A stretch of 64,000 nucleotides of DNA from Mucilaginibacter sp. SG564 (GTDB lineage: Bacteria > Bacteroidota > Bacteroidia > Sphingobacteriales > Sphingobacteriaceae). The translations under genes and the position numbers were made by a program. The notes under the pieces are model-generated. The model was given only the letters and a program-made list of their open reading frames with translations, was not told where the DNA came from and ran no database searches. Every line of letters starts with the position of its first letter. Position 1 is the first letter of the stretch. This document shows positions 1 to 10,450 of the stretch, in pieces. Location: NCBI RefSeq assembly GCF_013149275.1, contig NZ_JABGNA010000008.1:186001-250000 (forward strand), given 5' to 3'.

Positions 1-44
1 CTTTATACATAGTTTTTACAAAGGCAGTTAATTTCATGGTGATG

Positions 45-3000
45 TTATTGTTTATAAAATTTAGCGCTGCCGATCCTTTTTCCGGTAGACTCGTCAACTG
101 CCTCTATTACGTAAAGGCCGCTCAACAGGTTACCAATATTTTGCTGTAAATAATTGGTATTGCTGGCTGTTATGGTTTTTACCACCGCTCCGGATGTGTT
201 CGCGATAGTCACCTTAATAGCGTTGCTATAGGTTTTGCCAAAGTTGATGTTGATGCTTTGCGAAGCCGTGCTGGGGTAAACAACAAACCTTAAAGGATTT
301 GTATTGAGGTAGTTAAATGTTAGGTTTTTCGAAACGTCGGTATGCCCTGTTACTAATTCCTGTTTTAAACGGTAAAGTACCTGGCCGCTGCCGGGTGTTA
401 TATCGGTATAACTATAATTACCCACCCCGGTTGATCGTAAACTATCAATAGCTATAAATAAATTGCCGCCATCAGTGCTTTTTTCGATAATAAATGTGGT
501 GAAATTACTTTCATTATCGGTTTGCCAGTTTAGTTTTATGCCGGTGGTTTGTTTAATCCCATTAAATTCACGCAATTTATATTCGTGACCCGGGGCTATA
601 GAAATACTTAAATAAAACCTGTCGCGGGCATAACTGGCCTTATCGGTGGTTACGTTGAAAGTATATCCGGCATTATGTATCACATCTAAAGAATCGTTTG
701 TGAACTTATCTTTTAAATAAACGGAGTAGCGTGCATCAATGTTTTGTTTTATGGGCGCGGTAAGTTTATAAGTGCCAAAGCTGGCATAGGCAATAAACAG
801 ATTCACCCGCTTTAGTTTCTCCAGTTGGGTGGTGTAGTTGGCAAAACAGCCTATAGAATCGGCTGTTTGCGAAAAAAAGAAGTTTCCCTGGCCCGATGAA
901 GCCAGGTAAGGCGCATCCTCACCAGGAACGAATTTTGTTTGTGCGTTTTTATCAAAATAAATATCGGTTGAACTAAAGGTGCTCGAATCCTGCATCATAT
1001 CCAACCTTAACCAAGGGGTGGTATCGCTATTGGCCGATGCTGCTGTAGTTGATGAGCTGGCTGCCTGGTTAATATCATGACGGGCATTAACAGCCAGTGT
1101 TTTTACAACCGAAGGGCCGCCTTTTTTAACATTAAAAATAGGAGGGGTAGTACCGGTATAAGTTGAGTAGCCTACTTTCATGCCTTCATCAAAGGTGATC
1201 TTGGTATTTGCAGCCGGTGCCACCACAAAAAAGCCCTGACCCGATAATACGTATTGACTGCCCCCGGTTCCTACAGCCGGTGAAGCCGTATTAGTTGTAT
1301 TGCATAGCACAAACCGTGTGGATGAACTGTTTGGCCCGGTCGAAGCGTTTTTGATGAGTAAGTAATAAAATTTCAAGGTGGTATTACCGGCGCCAACTTT
1401 GGCCAGGTCAATAACAGAGGCGTACGGGTTACCCACTAAATTATACCCTCTTTTTGTCGTTGAAGTTGTGGTATGAAATGATAACGTGTTGAGATTAAAG
1501 GCAGTGCCTGTTAAAGGATATGTTGACGCGTCTGCTGACGTGGTGGCGGGTAAATTAATAATATTAGGCGTCATCGGGGAGTTGGTGGCTGTTGTTCCCT
1601 TGATAACCGATCCGAAAAACGTTAATGTGCCATCATCGGCAGCGGGGAAGGGTTTTACAAAAGGCGCTCCCGTGGCCGCGTTTAACAGAGCCCTGCTTCC
1701 TCTATAATAAAGCAATATGCCGTTACCCATGGGTATAGATACACTGGTATTGGTTAGCCCTTTATACTCGTTGCCGGCCACCTGGTTAGGGTCTGTTGAG
1801 CCTGGCGCGTTTTCATTATAAACAAAAACAGAGGGACTGTTACCCGTAGCCGGGGCGCTGTCAAAACCATTAGCAGCGCCATTTAACCCGGTAACAATGG
1901 TGCTGGTACCTGCCGCCCCCGGTAATATGATTGGTTTCAGGCTGTAGCTGTTGGAGGTGCTGCTTATAGCGGTATTGGTAGTATCAGCAACCGGCGATGA
2001 AATAAGCATATACCTGCGGGCGCCGCCTTTTATAAAGCGTTGCACTTCAATTTTACCGGCGATGGTACCGGCGGTTAAGTTGCCGATACTGGCATCACCA
2101 GCAGATGTAGAAAGCAACGTTAGGGCCGAAGTATAGGTTGCAGGCGTATTTTCTACCGTCAATATACCCGATCCGTTTACGTTGATGGTATAAGTGGGAT
2201 TAATAAAAAAATTACTGCCTCCTATCATCCGCTTGCCTGTGGCACTTGTTGAACCATTGGTAAAAAACACATTGTTGAATTTTGTGCCTGCAGTGGTTTT
2301 ATCAGTTAAAGTTTGTCCGGCGGCACCATCAAAAGTGATAATAGCAGTGGTATTTGGCGTAAATACACCGGTATTATTGTAATCTTTAGCTATATTGAGG
2401 TTGCCTGTACCCATATTCATGGTTCCGGCGTTGATGAGGCTCCCGTTGATGTCTGTGCTGCCTGCCCCACCTGTGATCACTGCGGGCGAATTATTTGTCC
2501 AGGTAGCTGCTGTTGAAGTACTTATTCCAATCGTTGTAGTAGTATTAACGGTACCGAAAGTTACATTGGCCGATGTGGTAAATGTCGAATCTATATTTAA
2601 ATAACTGGTTTGAGCCGGAATTGTGCTGCCAACAACCGGACCACCAATGACAGCGTTGCTCCCCTGGATAACCAGATTATCATAAGTAACATCGGTTGAG
2701 GCGGTTGTACTTACTTTGCCGCCATTTGGGCCAAAACCCTGTGTTGAAGAAGTATATACAACCGCGTTAGGAGCTGTGTAATAAATGGTTACCCGTCCAC
2801 CAAGCGTTCCGCTTTGTCTGTTACCATCCAGATTTATAGAGCCATATGGCGCCGCCAGAGCGCCTATCGCATTGGCGTTGTTCAGGTATAATGTAGGACT
2901 ACTCTTTGGCGCGCTGGTGTTATATGTGCCATTTACGGTAAAGTAAGCTAGGTTATTACCAGAAGTATAGCCATTTGGATTGGTAATGCTTATCTGTCCA

Positions 3001-3641
3001 TCCAGTCGCATAATACCATCTTCCAACCGGAAACCACTGCCGTTTATTAAGCTGGTACTGGGTATGATAATAACATTCCCTGATACATTCAAATTGGCTA
3101 TATGAGAAAATAAAAAGCTATTTTGCCCACCAGTAGTGCCATTTAACCCAACCCTGATGTTAACACATTTAACTGTTGCGGTGCCGTTTATAAAGTTATT
3201 GATGGTTGTTCCGTTGCCGTTGCTTGTGTTGGGGTTTTGGGTGATATCGCCCGTTACTATCAATGTTCCGGTGTTGCCATTTACAGTTAACGTTGTTCCG
3301 GGTGTTGAGGAACTGTATTGCCTTGTCCCAAACGTAATAGAGGCTATAGTTAAGGTTTGATTGGCAGTTAGGGTTAAAGTTGGCTGGTTAGTATAAACCC
3401 CGATCGAAGTACTTACCCCAAATAGCACAATATCATCTGTTCTGCCCCCGCTTCCGGGATAGTCTGCTGTACCGGTTCCGCTTCCGGTAACTGTCCAGTT
3501 GGCGGTGGTTGTCCAGGCGGTTGAGCTACTACCATCCCAATTAAAAGTATAGGCAGCAAGAACTCTACTTTGGATAATGATCAGGAAAATAAAAGTCAGG
3601 AGGATTTTTGGTAAACGATTTTGCGAATTCGGGAGTAACAA
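45..3641 (-). CDS. Giant secreted protein with type IX secretion C-terminal domain
   Basis: A 1198-residue protein that probably reaches the cell surface through the type IX secretion system. An N-terminal hydrophobic stretch (about residues 10-29) ending in A-A looks like a signal peptide. Residues 30-530 are Thr/Asn/Gly-rich, as in beta-helical surface proteins. Residues 535-830 hold motifs such as RRYMLISSPV and GYNLVGNPYAS that recur in the next gene. A fibronectin-like stretch near 1020-1110 precedes a final 80-residue domain ending GKRIGSAKFYKQ, the usual form of a type A sorting domain. No ATG is available near the start, so TTG at 3641 is the likely initiator. Adhesin or surface-layer role is inference. 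Confidence 0.85.
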   Translation of the reverse strand: MLLPNSQNRLPKILLTFIFLIIIQSRVLAAYTFNWDGSSSTAWTTTANWTVTGSGTGTADYPGSGGRTDDIVLFGVSTSIGVYTNQPTLTLTANQTLTIASITFGTRQYSSSTPGTTLTVNGNTGTLIVTGDITQNPNTSNGNGTTINNFINGTATVKCVNIRVGLNGTTGGQNSFLFSHIANLNVSGNVIIIPSTSLINGSGFRLEDGIMRLDGQISITNPNGYTSGNNLAYFTVNGTYNTSAPKSSPTLYLNNANAIGALAAPYGSINLDGNRQSGTLGGRVTIYYTAPNAVVYTSSTQGFGPNGGKVSTTASTDVTYDNLVIQGSNAVIGGPVVGSTIPAQTSYLNIDSTFTTSANVTFGTVNTTTTIGISTSTAATWTNNSPAVITGGAGSTDINGSLINAGTMNMGTGNLNIAKDYNNTGVFTPNTTAIITFDGAAGQTLTDKTTAGTKFNNVFFTNGSTSATGKRMIGGSNFFINPTYTINVNGSGILTVENTPATYTSALTLLSTSAGDASIGNLTAGTIAGKIEVQRFIKGGARRYMLISSPVADTTNTAISSTSNSYSLKPIILPGAAGTSTIVTGLNGAANGFDSAPATGNSPSVFVYNENAPGSTDPNQVAGNEYKGLTNTSVSIPMGNGILLYYRGSRALLNAATGAPFVKPFPAADDGTLTFFGSVIKGTTATNSPMTPNIINLPATTSADASTYPLTGTAFNLNTLSFHTTTSTTKRGYNLVGNPYASVIDLAKVGAGNTTLKFYYLLIKNASTGPNSSSTRFVLCNTTNTASPAVGTGGSQYVLSGQGFFVVAPAANTKITFDEGMKVGYSTYTGTTPPIFNVKKGGPSVVKTLAVNARHDINQAASSSTTAASANSDTTPWLRLDMMQDSSTFSSTDIYFDKNAQTKFVPGEDAPYLASSGQGNFFFSQTADSIGCFANYTTQLEKLKRVNLFIAYASFGTYKLTAPIKQNIDARYSVYLKDKFTNDSLDVIHNAGYTFNVTTDKASYARDRFYLSISIAPGHEYKLREFNGIKQTTGIKLNWQTDNESNFTTFIIEKSTDGGNLFIAIDSLRSTGVGNYSYTDITPGSGQVLYRLKQELVTGHTDVSKNLTFNYLNTNPLRFVVYPSTASQSININFGKTYSNAIKVTIANTSGAVVKTITASNTNYLQQNIGNLLSGLYVIEAVDESTGKRIGSAKFYKQ

Positions 3642-3828
3642 TGTTTTGTATATTAAGCTTCTATAATATAGAACTTATACGACCAAACTTTCGTCAGAGT
3701 TTCATTTTTGTTGCCTAAAGACATCTTTTTGAGTGAATAAAATGAACAAGACAAGAGCTTTTAGTCAATTTTTAAAGAAACAGACCAACTTGGCTTGCCA
3801 AATTATAACAAACCGGTTTTTGGATTTA

Positions 3829-6800
3829 TTATTGTTTAAAGAATTTGGCGCTGCCGATGCGTTTGCCCGTGTTGGTATCAATAGCTTCTACAATGTAAAG
3901 TCCTTTAATAAGCCCGGCCACGTTTTCCTGTACCGAATCGGTGTTGGCAGAGGTTAAGGTTTTTACCATGCCGCCGGTGGCGCTTATAATATTGATCTTG
4001 ATGTTATTGGTGTAGGTTTTACCCAGTTTAATGTGGATGTCCTGGGCCGTGCTTGTAGGATATACCATAAATTTTAAAACATTCAAATCACTATTGTAAT
4101 CAAATACCAGGTTTTTTGACAGCTGCATATCGCCGGTTACCAGGCTCTGCGCCAGCCGGTAAGTGATCTGGCCGGTACCCGGCGCCGGATCTGTAAAGGT
4201 ATAATTCCCGGATCCGGTTGATTGCAGGCTATCGATCATCATAAACGACTTACCCCCGTTAATGCTTTTTTGAACCGCAAAGCCTGTAAAATTACTTTCA
4301 TTATCGGTTTTCCAGGTAAGTTGTATACCGCTTGTTACTTTTGTGCCGCTAAAGTCCAACAGTTTATAATCATGCCCCGGTGCGATGCCAATGCTCAGGT
4401 AAAAGCGGTCGCGGGGGTAACTGGCCGGGTTTTGATCAACATTAAAAGTATAAACCGGGTTGTGTACCACATCCAGGGAATCGTTGGTGTATTTATCTTT
4501 TAAATAGATGGTATAGCGTTCGTCGATGTTTGATTTAACGGGCGCTGTAATTTTGTACTGGCCAAAAGTCGAAAACGCGATAAACAAATTGATGCGTTTC
4601 AGTTTCTCGAGGTTAGCGGTATAGTTTGCAAAACAAGCAACAGAATCGGCCGATTGTGAATAGAAGAAATCGCCCTGCCCCGACGCAGCTATGTATGGTG
4701 CATCTTCGCCGGGCACAAATTTGGCGCTGGAGTTTTTATCAAAGGCGATGTCGGCGGTATTCAAAATGTTGGTATCCCGCATCATTTCTAAGCGTAACCG
4801 GGGCATAGGGTCTGTAACGGTTTCGGCAGATGCCGGTGAGCTGGAAGCGGCAATTTGCTGCGTCGCATTTTTATCAGGGCTAACCGCCAAAGTTTTAGCC
4901 ACCACAGATGGGTTACGTATCACATTAAACACCGGACTGGTTGAAGAATATGAAGTATAAGGCGCCTTCATAGTTTCATCAAATGTTAGCGTTGAAGTTG
5001 TGGTAGGGGCAACTATAAAAAAGCCCTGTCCGGATACGGCGTATCTGCTTGCTCCAGCAGGTATAATTGCATTCGTCGCGTCATAAACAGCATACTTAGT
5101 GGAGAAGCTATTGGGGCCAGTAGTTACGTTTTTAACCAGCATATAGTAAAACTTGTATTTATTAGCGTTAACAGAATAAACCTTTTGCAGGTCAATTGCC
5201 GATGGATAAGGATTGCCAACCAGGTTAAGTCCCAATTTTGTTGATGCCGAACTATTACGTGATAAATTGTTTGAAAGTGTAACCGCCGATGAGCTATAAT
5301 AAGGTGGTGGGGTGGCAGGGAAGTTAATTATACTTGCCGTGAAAGCACCGTTTGTACCAGCGCCTTTATACACAGCGCCCGAAAAATTTAACGTAGCATT
5401 ATCAGGAGCAGGGAAGGGGCTCAGAAATACCGTAGAAGCAGGCACACCCGTACGGCTGCCCCTGAAATAAAATTCTACACCATTGCCCATGGGTACGGTT
5501 TCGTTCATGGTAGCAAAGCCTTTAAATTCGTTGCCAGTTACTACATTGGGATTTGGTGTAGTCGGCGCATTTTCGTCATATATAAAAACGGATGGGTTGT
5601 TCTGAGGCGAGGTGTCAAAACCATTGCCCGTACCACCCGGACCGGTAATATAGGTAGTGGCAAAAAATGGCTGCAGGTTATATGTACTGGCCGAAGCATT
5701 GGCAACCGGCGAGGAAATAAGCATATAACGGCGCGGCCCGGTTGATCCACCACCGCCTTTTACCCAGCGCTGTACGTTAATGGTACCGGTAACCGTGGCT
5801 GTGATGGCGACGGCGCTGGCATCGGCGCTTAAACTGGCAATACTGGCGTCGCCGGTACTGTTTGATAATAGGGTGAGGCTATTGGATGCTGTAGCATCCA
5901 CATTCATGGTAGTGTTGTTCGTCTTTAAAAAGGCCAAAGTTCCCTTGGCGGCTATATTATTACGTCCGCTTAAGGTTGCAGTTGTGGCTGATGAAGTAAG
6001 ATTATAGAATACAGTACCAACGGGTGAGGCGGGCAAACCTGTGTTGACATATGACCCACCGGCGATGGTTTGGGTAATACCAGTCGGACCGGTTAATTGA
6101 ACTGTATTGGTATTGGTAACAAAATCAATAGGCGAGCTTGCAGAATTATCTATATTACCGGCAACGGTTAGCAAGCCGGATGTAACAGTAGGACGCTTAT
6201 TACCTGTGCTTGTAAATGTCAGATTTTGATATAATGCCGGGCTTATATCTAAATTACTAATACCGGTTGTTGCATATACCGTTTGTATGCCTGCACCTGG
6301 ATACGCGTAATTAACGGTTGCTTGCCCTGTTCCTGTGCTGTTATAAAAATCGATAGAGCCTGCATACGTTGATCCGGAAACAGGTGTTGTATTGATAGGA
6401 TTTGCATTGGTGAGTATTAATGTAGCAGTGGAACCAGTAGGAGGATCGATACTAAATACGGGATTTCCTACACTATTGCTGAGGCCGAGTATGCGAAACA
6501 GGGTGTTTTGTGTAAGTATTTGTCCGCCAATAGTAGTAGTTCCGCTTACTAATGAAAACCTTCCGTCAATTTCCCCCAATGGGATAACAAGGGCTACAAC
6601 AGTAGTTGAATTAACAGTTACGTTTCCACTAACATTTAAATTTTGAAGAGTTACTATAAAATTTAAACTCGGGAAGATACCTAATAAAGCGCTACCGGGG
6701 TTTGAATTATTGTTAATTTGGATAGAACCGCAGTTAAGGGTACCGGTACCGGATAATGGAACCGAATAGGAAATTAATAAAGTTGGTTGCTGGGTAATGG

Positions 6801-7119
6801 AATTGGTTACATTTAAGGTGCCGTTCACTGTTAAAGGTACAGTGGTTAAAGTTAGTATCACGCCAAACGTAATGGACGCACAGGATACGTTATCCCCGGC
6901 ATTTACGATAGGAGGATTGGTGAAAAAAAGCAACGCACCAATGTTTACGTCATCTGCGGCTGTGGGTACTCCTGCCGGCTGCCAATTAGCTCCGTTATTC
7001 CAGTTAGACACATCACCCGCGGCTCCGCCTGCCCATGATTTATTAGCCGCTTTTACATTTGTTACCTGTAAGCCAAGCAGTATCAGCAACAATATCCAGT
7101 AACGTAAAAAGCTTTTCAT
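3829..7119 (-). CDS. Giant secreted protein with type IX secretion C-terminal domain, paralogue of the neighbour
   Basis: A 1096-residue paralogue of the protein encoded just downstream on the same strand. It has a clear signal peptide ending VKAA (residues 1-25), a Thr/Asn/Gly-rich beta-structured body, the shared RRYMLISSPV and GLNLVGNPYPS motifs, a fibronectin-like region and a sorting domain ending GKRIGSAKFFKQ. From about residue 440 to the end the two proteins can be followed side by side, whereas the N-terminal halves differ. This suggests a tandem duplication whose exposed portion diverged. ATG start at 7119. Substrate or partner unknown. Confidence 0.87.
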   Translation of the reverse strand: MKSFLRYWILLLILLGLQVTNVKAANKSWAGGAAGDVSNWNNGANWQPAGVPTAADDVNIGALLFFTNPPIVNAGDNVSCASITFGVILTLTTVPLTVNGTLNVTNSITQQPTLLISYSVPLSGTGTLNCGSIQINNNSNPGSALLGIFPSLNFIVTLQNLNVSGNVTVNSTTVVALVIPLGEIDGRFSLVSGTTTIGGQILTQNTLFRILGLSNSVGNPVFSIDPPTGSTATLILTNANPINTTPVSGSTYAGSIDFYNSTGTGQATVNYAYPGAGIQTVYATTGISNLDISPALYQNLTFTSTGNKRPTVTSGLLTVAGNIDNSASSPIDFVTNTNTVQLTGPTGITQTIAGGSYVNTGLPASPVGTVFYNLTSSATTATLSGRNNIAAKGTLAFLKTNNTTMNVDATASNSLTLLSNSTGDASIASLSADASAVAITATVTGTINVQRWVKGGGGSTGPRRYMLISSPVANASASTYNLQPFFATTYITGPGGTGNGFDTSPQNNPSVFIYDENAPTTPNPNVVTGNEFKGFATMNETVPMGNGVEFYFRGSRTGVPASTVFLSPFPAPDNATLNFSGAVYKGAGTNGAFTASIINFPATPPPYYSSSAVTLSNNLSRNSSASTKLGLNLVGNPYPSAIDLQKVYSVNANKYKFYYMLVKNVTTGPNSFSTKYAVYDATNAIIPAGASRYAVSGQGFFIVAPTTTSTLTFDETMKAPYTSYSSTSPVFNVIRNPSVVAKTLAVSPDKNATQQIAASSSPASAETVTDPMPRLRLEMMRDTNILNTADIAFDKNSSAKFVPGEDAPYIAASGQGDFFYSQSADSVACFANYTANLEKLKRINLFIAFSTFGQYKITAPVKSNIDERYTIYLKDKYTNDSLDVVHNPVYTFNVDQNPASYPRDRFYLSIGIAPGHDYKLLDFSGTKVTSGIQLTWKTDNESNFTGFAVQKSINGGKSFMMIDSLQSTGSGNYTFTDPAPGTGQITYRLAQSLVTGDMQLSKNLVFDYNSDLNVLKFMVYPTSTAQDIHIKLGKTYTNNIKINIISATGGMVKTLTSANTDSVQENVAGLIKGLYIVEAIDTNTGKRIGSAKFFKQ

Positions 7120-7361
7120 AAAACGCAGGTTATAACCACAGATATTCCTATCAGCTATTAAACTAATAAGTAATTTACGGTTTATTACGTGTGTTTTATC
7201 AGAAGGATATAGTGTTTAAATTAATGAACAAAATGAATGAATAAATGGCATTTAAAAGAAAAAATTGATAAGAATTAATAAAGTTTAATTTAACTATTAT
7301 GTAAAATTTAACTTTCAATGACGGGGATATACTACAGCGCATGTAGTGTTTATTGTACACG

Positions 7362-8867
7362 CTAATTAACTACTTTACCTTTATCTAGTCGCAGTACTTT
7401 ATCAACACTGTTGGGTATTTCGTGCTGGTAGTGGGTTACGTAGATAAGGGTAACATTACTCAGGCTGCAAATGGTATCAACCAGGTTTTTAAAATGCTGC
7501 TGCTGATGATCATCCATGCCCTGACAGGGTTCATCAAAAATAAGCAAAGCGGGGTTTTTGATCAGCGCCCGGGCCAGTAAACATAAACGCTGGGCGCTGG
7601 CCGGAATGTTTTTTAAAAGGGTGCGGGCATAACGATCAATCTCCAGGGCTTTCATCCATCGCAGAGCAATGGCCGCCCGCTCGGGGTTACTTGGCCTGAA
7701 TAGCCCAAGGGTGTCATAATAGCCCGATTCAATTACCTGCAGGCAACTGTTATCGGTAGGGAAATACTGGTGCAGCTCGGGCGATACAAAACCGATCTTC
7801 TTTTTAATATCCCATATGCTTTCGCCGGTACCGCGTTTTTTGTCAAACAGGATAATGTTATTGGCATAGGCCTGCGGGTTATCCCCATTGATCAGGCTCA
7901 ACAGGGTTGATTTACCCGCGCCGTTGGGTCCAAGTAGTGCCCACCTGTCGCCCGTTGTTATCTGCCAGTTTACATTATCCAATATCACCTTGTCGCCATA
8001 CTGAATATGTACCTTATCCATGGTTACTACCTGGTTAAACGTAACCGGGTTTTTATTGATATTGAGTAGTTCTGCAAGTTCCTGTTTGTCAATATGATCT
8101 GATGTGTCTGTCGCAAACAGTTCGGGGGTAAAGGCTTCCCTGGTGCTTTCATGAACAATTTCGCCGGCTTTTAAAACGGCTATATGGGTAATGGCTTCGG
8201 GTATTTCATGTACAGAGGTAGCCATGATAATGCTGATACCCGACGCGGTGATCTGCTCAATAATGCCATTAAACTCCTGTCTGGTTTTTACATCCAAACC
8301 GGTCAGGGGATTGTCGAGCAGTAATAATATGGGATTTTTAAGCAGGGCGGCGGCCAGCATTAAACGTTTGGTTTCGCCGTTGGAGAGCTTAATAAGCTGC
8401 TTATCGCGTAAGGCGTGCAGGTTTAACAAGCTAAGGATATTCTCCAGCGTCCAGTGTATTCCAGGGCGCGGAATGCTTTTTACCGATAACAGGTAATCAT
8501 TAACAGTTAAGGCATCTTCGGAGTCTGAGGAATTGTATCGTTGCTGGTAATAAAAATCAGTAGTGTTTGACAGGTTGCGGAAATGGTGTTTGGGTTCAAC
8601 CAGGGATATGAGTTTGCTGTGCAGATTTTGGCCATTTTGCGCCACCTGCAATCCCGAAACATCATTCTGGAAATAGTAATTGATGGTACCTCCGGTAATA
8701 TTAAAGCGCCCTGCTATAGTTTGTAGCAGAGCGCTTTTACCTGAACCACTTTCGCCTATCAGAGCCCAGTGTTCGCCTTTATTTATCTTGAATGTAAGAT
8801 TATTGAACAGGGTGTTGGTCAGAAATCTTACGGTAGCATTGTTTATTGAAAAAAGCATCTTGAGCAT
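7362..8867 (-). CDS. Double-domain ABC ATPase, ModF-like
   Basis: A 501-residue soluble protein with two fused ATP-binding cassettes and no membrane segment. Domain 1 has Walker A GESGSGKS (about residue 38), signature LSNGE (about 161) and Walker B LLLLDNP, where the catalytic Glu is Asn. Domain 2 has Walker A GPNGAGKST (about 314), a degenerate signature (PASAQR) and Walker B LLIFDEP. This layout matches ModF/PhrA-type ATPases, often named molybdenum transport ATPases, but no permease or binding protein lies nearby, so the substrate is unknown. The start could also be the ATG three codons later. Confidence 0.85.
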   Translation of the reverse strand: MLKMLFSINNATVRFLTNTLFNNLTFKINKGEHWALIGESGSGKSALLQTIAGRFNITGGTINYYFQNDVSGLQVAQNGQNLHSKLISLVEPKHHFRNLSNTTDFYYQQRYNSSDSEDALTVNDYLLSVKSIPRPGIHWTLENILSLLNLHALRDKQLIKLSNGETKRLMLAAALLKNPILLLLDNPLTGLDVKTRQEFNGIIEQITASGISIIMATSVHEIPEAITHIAVLKAGEIVHESTREAFTPELFATDTSDHIDKQELAELLNINKNPVTFNQVVTMDKVHIQYGDKVILDNVNWQITTGDRWALLGPNGAGKSTLLSLINGDNPQAYANNIILFDKKRGTGESIWDIKKKIGFVSPELHQYFPTDNSCLQVIESGYYDTLGLFRPSNPERAAIALRWMKALEIDRYARTLLKNIPASAQRLCLLARALIKNPALLIFDEPCQGMDDHQQQHFKNLVDTICSLSNVTLIYVTHYQHEIPNSVDKVLRLDKGKVVN

Positions 8868-8961
8868 GGCTTTATAAGTAAGGGGTAAAAATACTTATCT
8901 GCCTTAAAAAGCCGTACTGTTTTACTTAATTTTTAGTAATGCAGTACTATAAGCCTGATAC

Positions 8962-9183
8962 TTAAGCTATTTTTTTAAGCGTTTGGTTAGGCTTAATATT
9001 GGTGTTGGTTTTATTCAGTCTGTTCCAGGCCGCAAAATTAACGATCTCGTCTTTTACAATATTTTTGCAATCGTTATTAGGGCATGAAATGATCCAATAC
9101 TTTTTTATTTGCTGAACTTGTGGACGTGCACCACATTTAATGCAATTTTCGCAATGGATATTTGGCTGTATTTGTAAACTCAT
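8962..9183 (-). CDS. Small Cys-rich (zinc-ribbon-like) protein
   Basis: A 73-residue protein with an N-terminal CENCIKCG and a downstream CPNNDC, spaced like a four-cysteine zinc ribbon, followed by a Lys/Asn-rich tail. It resembles the short restriction-alleviation (Lar)-like zinc-binding proteins of phages and bacteria in its final FAAWNRLN motif; that is family recall, not proof. It stands alone between the ABC ATPase and a gene-free stretch. A role in nucleic-acid binding is inference. Confidence 0.6.
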   Translation of the reverse strand: MSLQIQPNIHCENCIKCGARPQVQQIKKYWIISCPNNDCKNIVKDEIVNFAAWNRLNKTNTNIKPNQTLKKIA

Positions 9184-9667
9184 ATTATTAGGTATATTTT
9201 ATTAAGGAAAATGTAATGCAAATTTATGTAAATTAATTCAGTTAGCTTTAGTGTTTGATCAAAACATGCACTATAAGTATGTAAGCTTTAACTTTCAATT
9301 AGCAAAATCTATATTTTAATACTGAAAATTATTTTTTGGCTAATTGATAGTTAATATCCTAATCACTTATACATTGTTCACCCGGATTATTTTTTCCAAC
9401 GTTGCTCATTTCGACTGTTAAACCGCCCGAAGGTTTAATTAAAATTTTTATTAATTATATCTAAGCTGTATGCATAAATCGTTCCAATATTTGGTGTAAC
9501 ATTAAATTATAGCGGCAGTCTATTTTTTTAATCAACAGTATAAAAGTTTAACTTCTGGGTCGTCTTTTTTAGCGCAGCTACCTTCATCTTATTTCATGGC
9601 AAACAAAAAACAGGGCAGTGGTGTAGTAAATAGTATAGTTAAACAAATAATCACAAATAACCAACAT
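9184..9667. other. Gene-free AT-rich stretch with one small hairpin
   Basis: Nearly 500 bases without a convincing gene. The only structure I see is a short hairpin, TTAAACC (9418-9424) with GGTTTAA (9432-9438), followed by an AT-rich run; it has no gene directly upstream on either strand. The right end must hold the promoter of the small lipoprotein gene at 9668. Confidence 0.4.
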
Positions 9668-9835
9668 ATGAAAAACGCACATTTGATATTTATTACCCTG
9701 CTACTGTTCACCTTGAGCGGCTGTTCGGTGATTGAAGGGATCTTTAAAGCCGGCGCGGTTGCGGGTATCGTAGCTGTAATCGTAGTTATCTTGATATTAG
9801 TTTGGATCATCTCTTTATTCAGAGGGAAATCATAG
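9668..9835 (+). CDS. Small lipoprotein with one membrane helix
   Basis: A 55-residue protein beginning MKNAHLIF with a hydrophobic stretch and lipobox LSGC (Cys at residue 19), then a second hydrophobic segment (about residues 28-50) and a basic end RGKS. The reading frame stays open upstream to 9596, but the internal ATG at 9668 gives a normal lipoprotein signal peptide, which decides the start. Similar small proteins are common in Sphingobacteriaceae and have no known function. It is followed 87 bp later by a PA2169-like gene on the same strand. Confidence 0.65.
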   Translation: MKNAHLIFITLLLFTLSGCSVIEGIFKAGAVAGIVAVIVVILILVWIISLFRGKS

Positions 9836-9922
9836 AATTTTATTTATAAATAGGATAATATTTTTATTTAAAATTAAACAATTTAACCTTTGTGCTGTTG
9901 ATTTTGTATAAAACTTATAACT

Positions 9923-10378
9923 ATGGAAAATGCACAAGCAACAGCCGGGATATTAAATGACCTGGTACAAATTAATAATGATCGCATTGAGGGGTATCAA
10001 CGCGCTTTGAAAGACTTGAAAGATAATGAGGGTGGGCTTAAGGATCTTTTCACTACGCTCATCGGCGATAGCCACCGGTTTAAAATTGAACTGGGTACCG
10101 AGATTCAGGTGTTAGGACAAGACATAGATACCAGCACAAGCACCAGTGGTAAAATTCACAGAACGTGGCTTGATGTTAAAGCTGCCTTCACCGCTCATGA
10201 TACACACGATATACTGGAGGAATGTGAATTTGGAGAAGATGCTATTGTAAAAGCTTATCGTGAAGCATTGGAAGAAGAATCCCTGCCCGCCCACTTACTC
10301 CAGATAGTGAGTGCACAACTGGATAAACTGCTCGATGCTCATGATGAAATAAAAGCGCTGCGCGACCAGGTTCGATAG
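9923..10378 (+). CDS. PA2169-type four-helix-bundle protein (DUF2383)
   Basis: A 151-residue, almost entirely helical acidic protein without signal peptide or membrane segment. The sequence matches the ferritin-like PA2169/DUF2383 family in length and pattern: N-terminal LNDLVQINNDRIEGY, central LLGDSH-like segment, and EEALEEE-type helices near residues 110-125. In Bacteroidota such proteins are usually linked to general stress. A strong terminator at 10395-10442 follows directly. Biochemical function is unknown. Confidence 0.8.
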   Translation: MENAQATAGILNDLVQINNDRIEGYQRALKDLKDNEGGLKDLFTTLIGDSHRFKIELGTEIQVLGQDIDTSTSTSGKIHRTWLDVKAAFTAHDTHDILEECEFGEDAIVKAYREALEEESLPAHLLQIVSAQLDKLLDAHDEIKALRDQVR

Positions 10379-10394
10379 AAATATAATTATTGCC

Positions 10395-10442
10395 TTTCCT
10401 AAAAAAAAGACCAGCCAAACAGCTGGTCTTTTTTTTAGGAAA
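10395..10442. terminator. Bidirectional intrinsic terminator
   Basis: The palindrome has GACCAGC and GCTGGTC arms flanked by eight A and eight T, with further pairing of TTTCCT/AGGAAA outside. It lies between the convergent ends of the PA2169-like gene (+) and the 10451 gene (-), so it can serve both. Confidence 0.9.
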
Positions 10443-10450
10443 TAAGTTTG

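Noticed and set aside
1-44. End of another gene before the first giant protein gene
   Set aside because: Forty-four bases downstream of a stop codon show no frame or terminator I can support.
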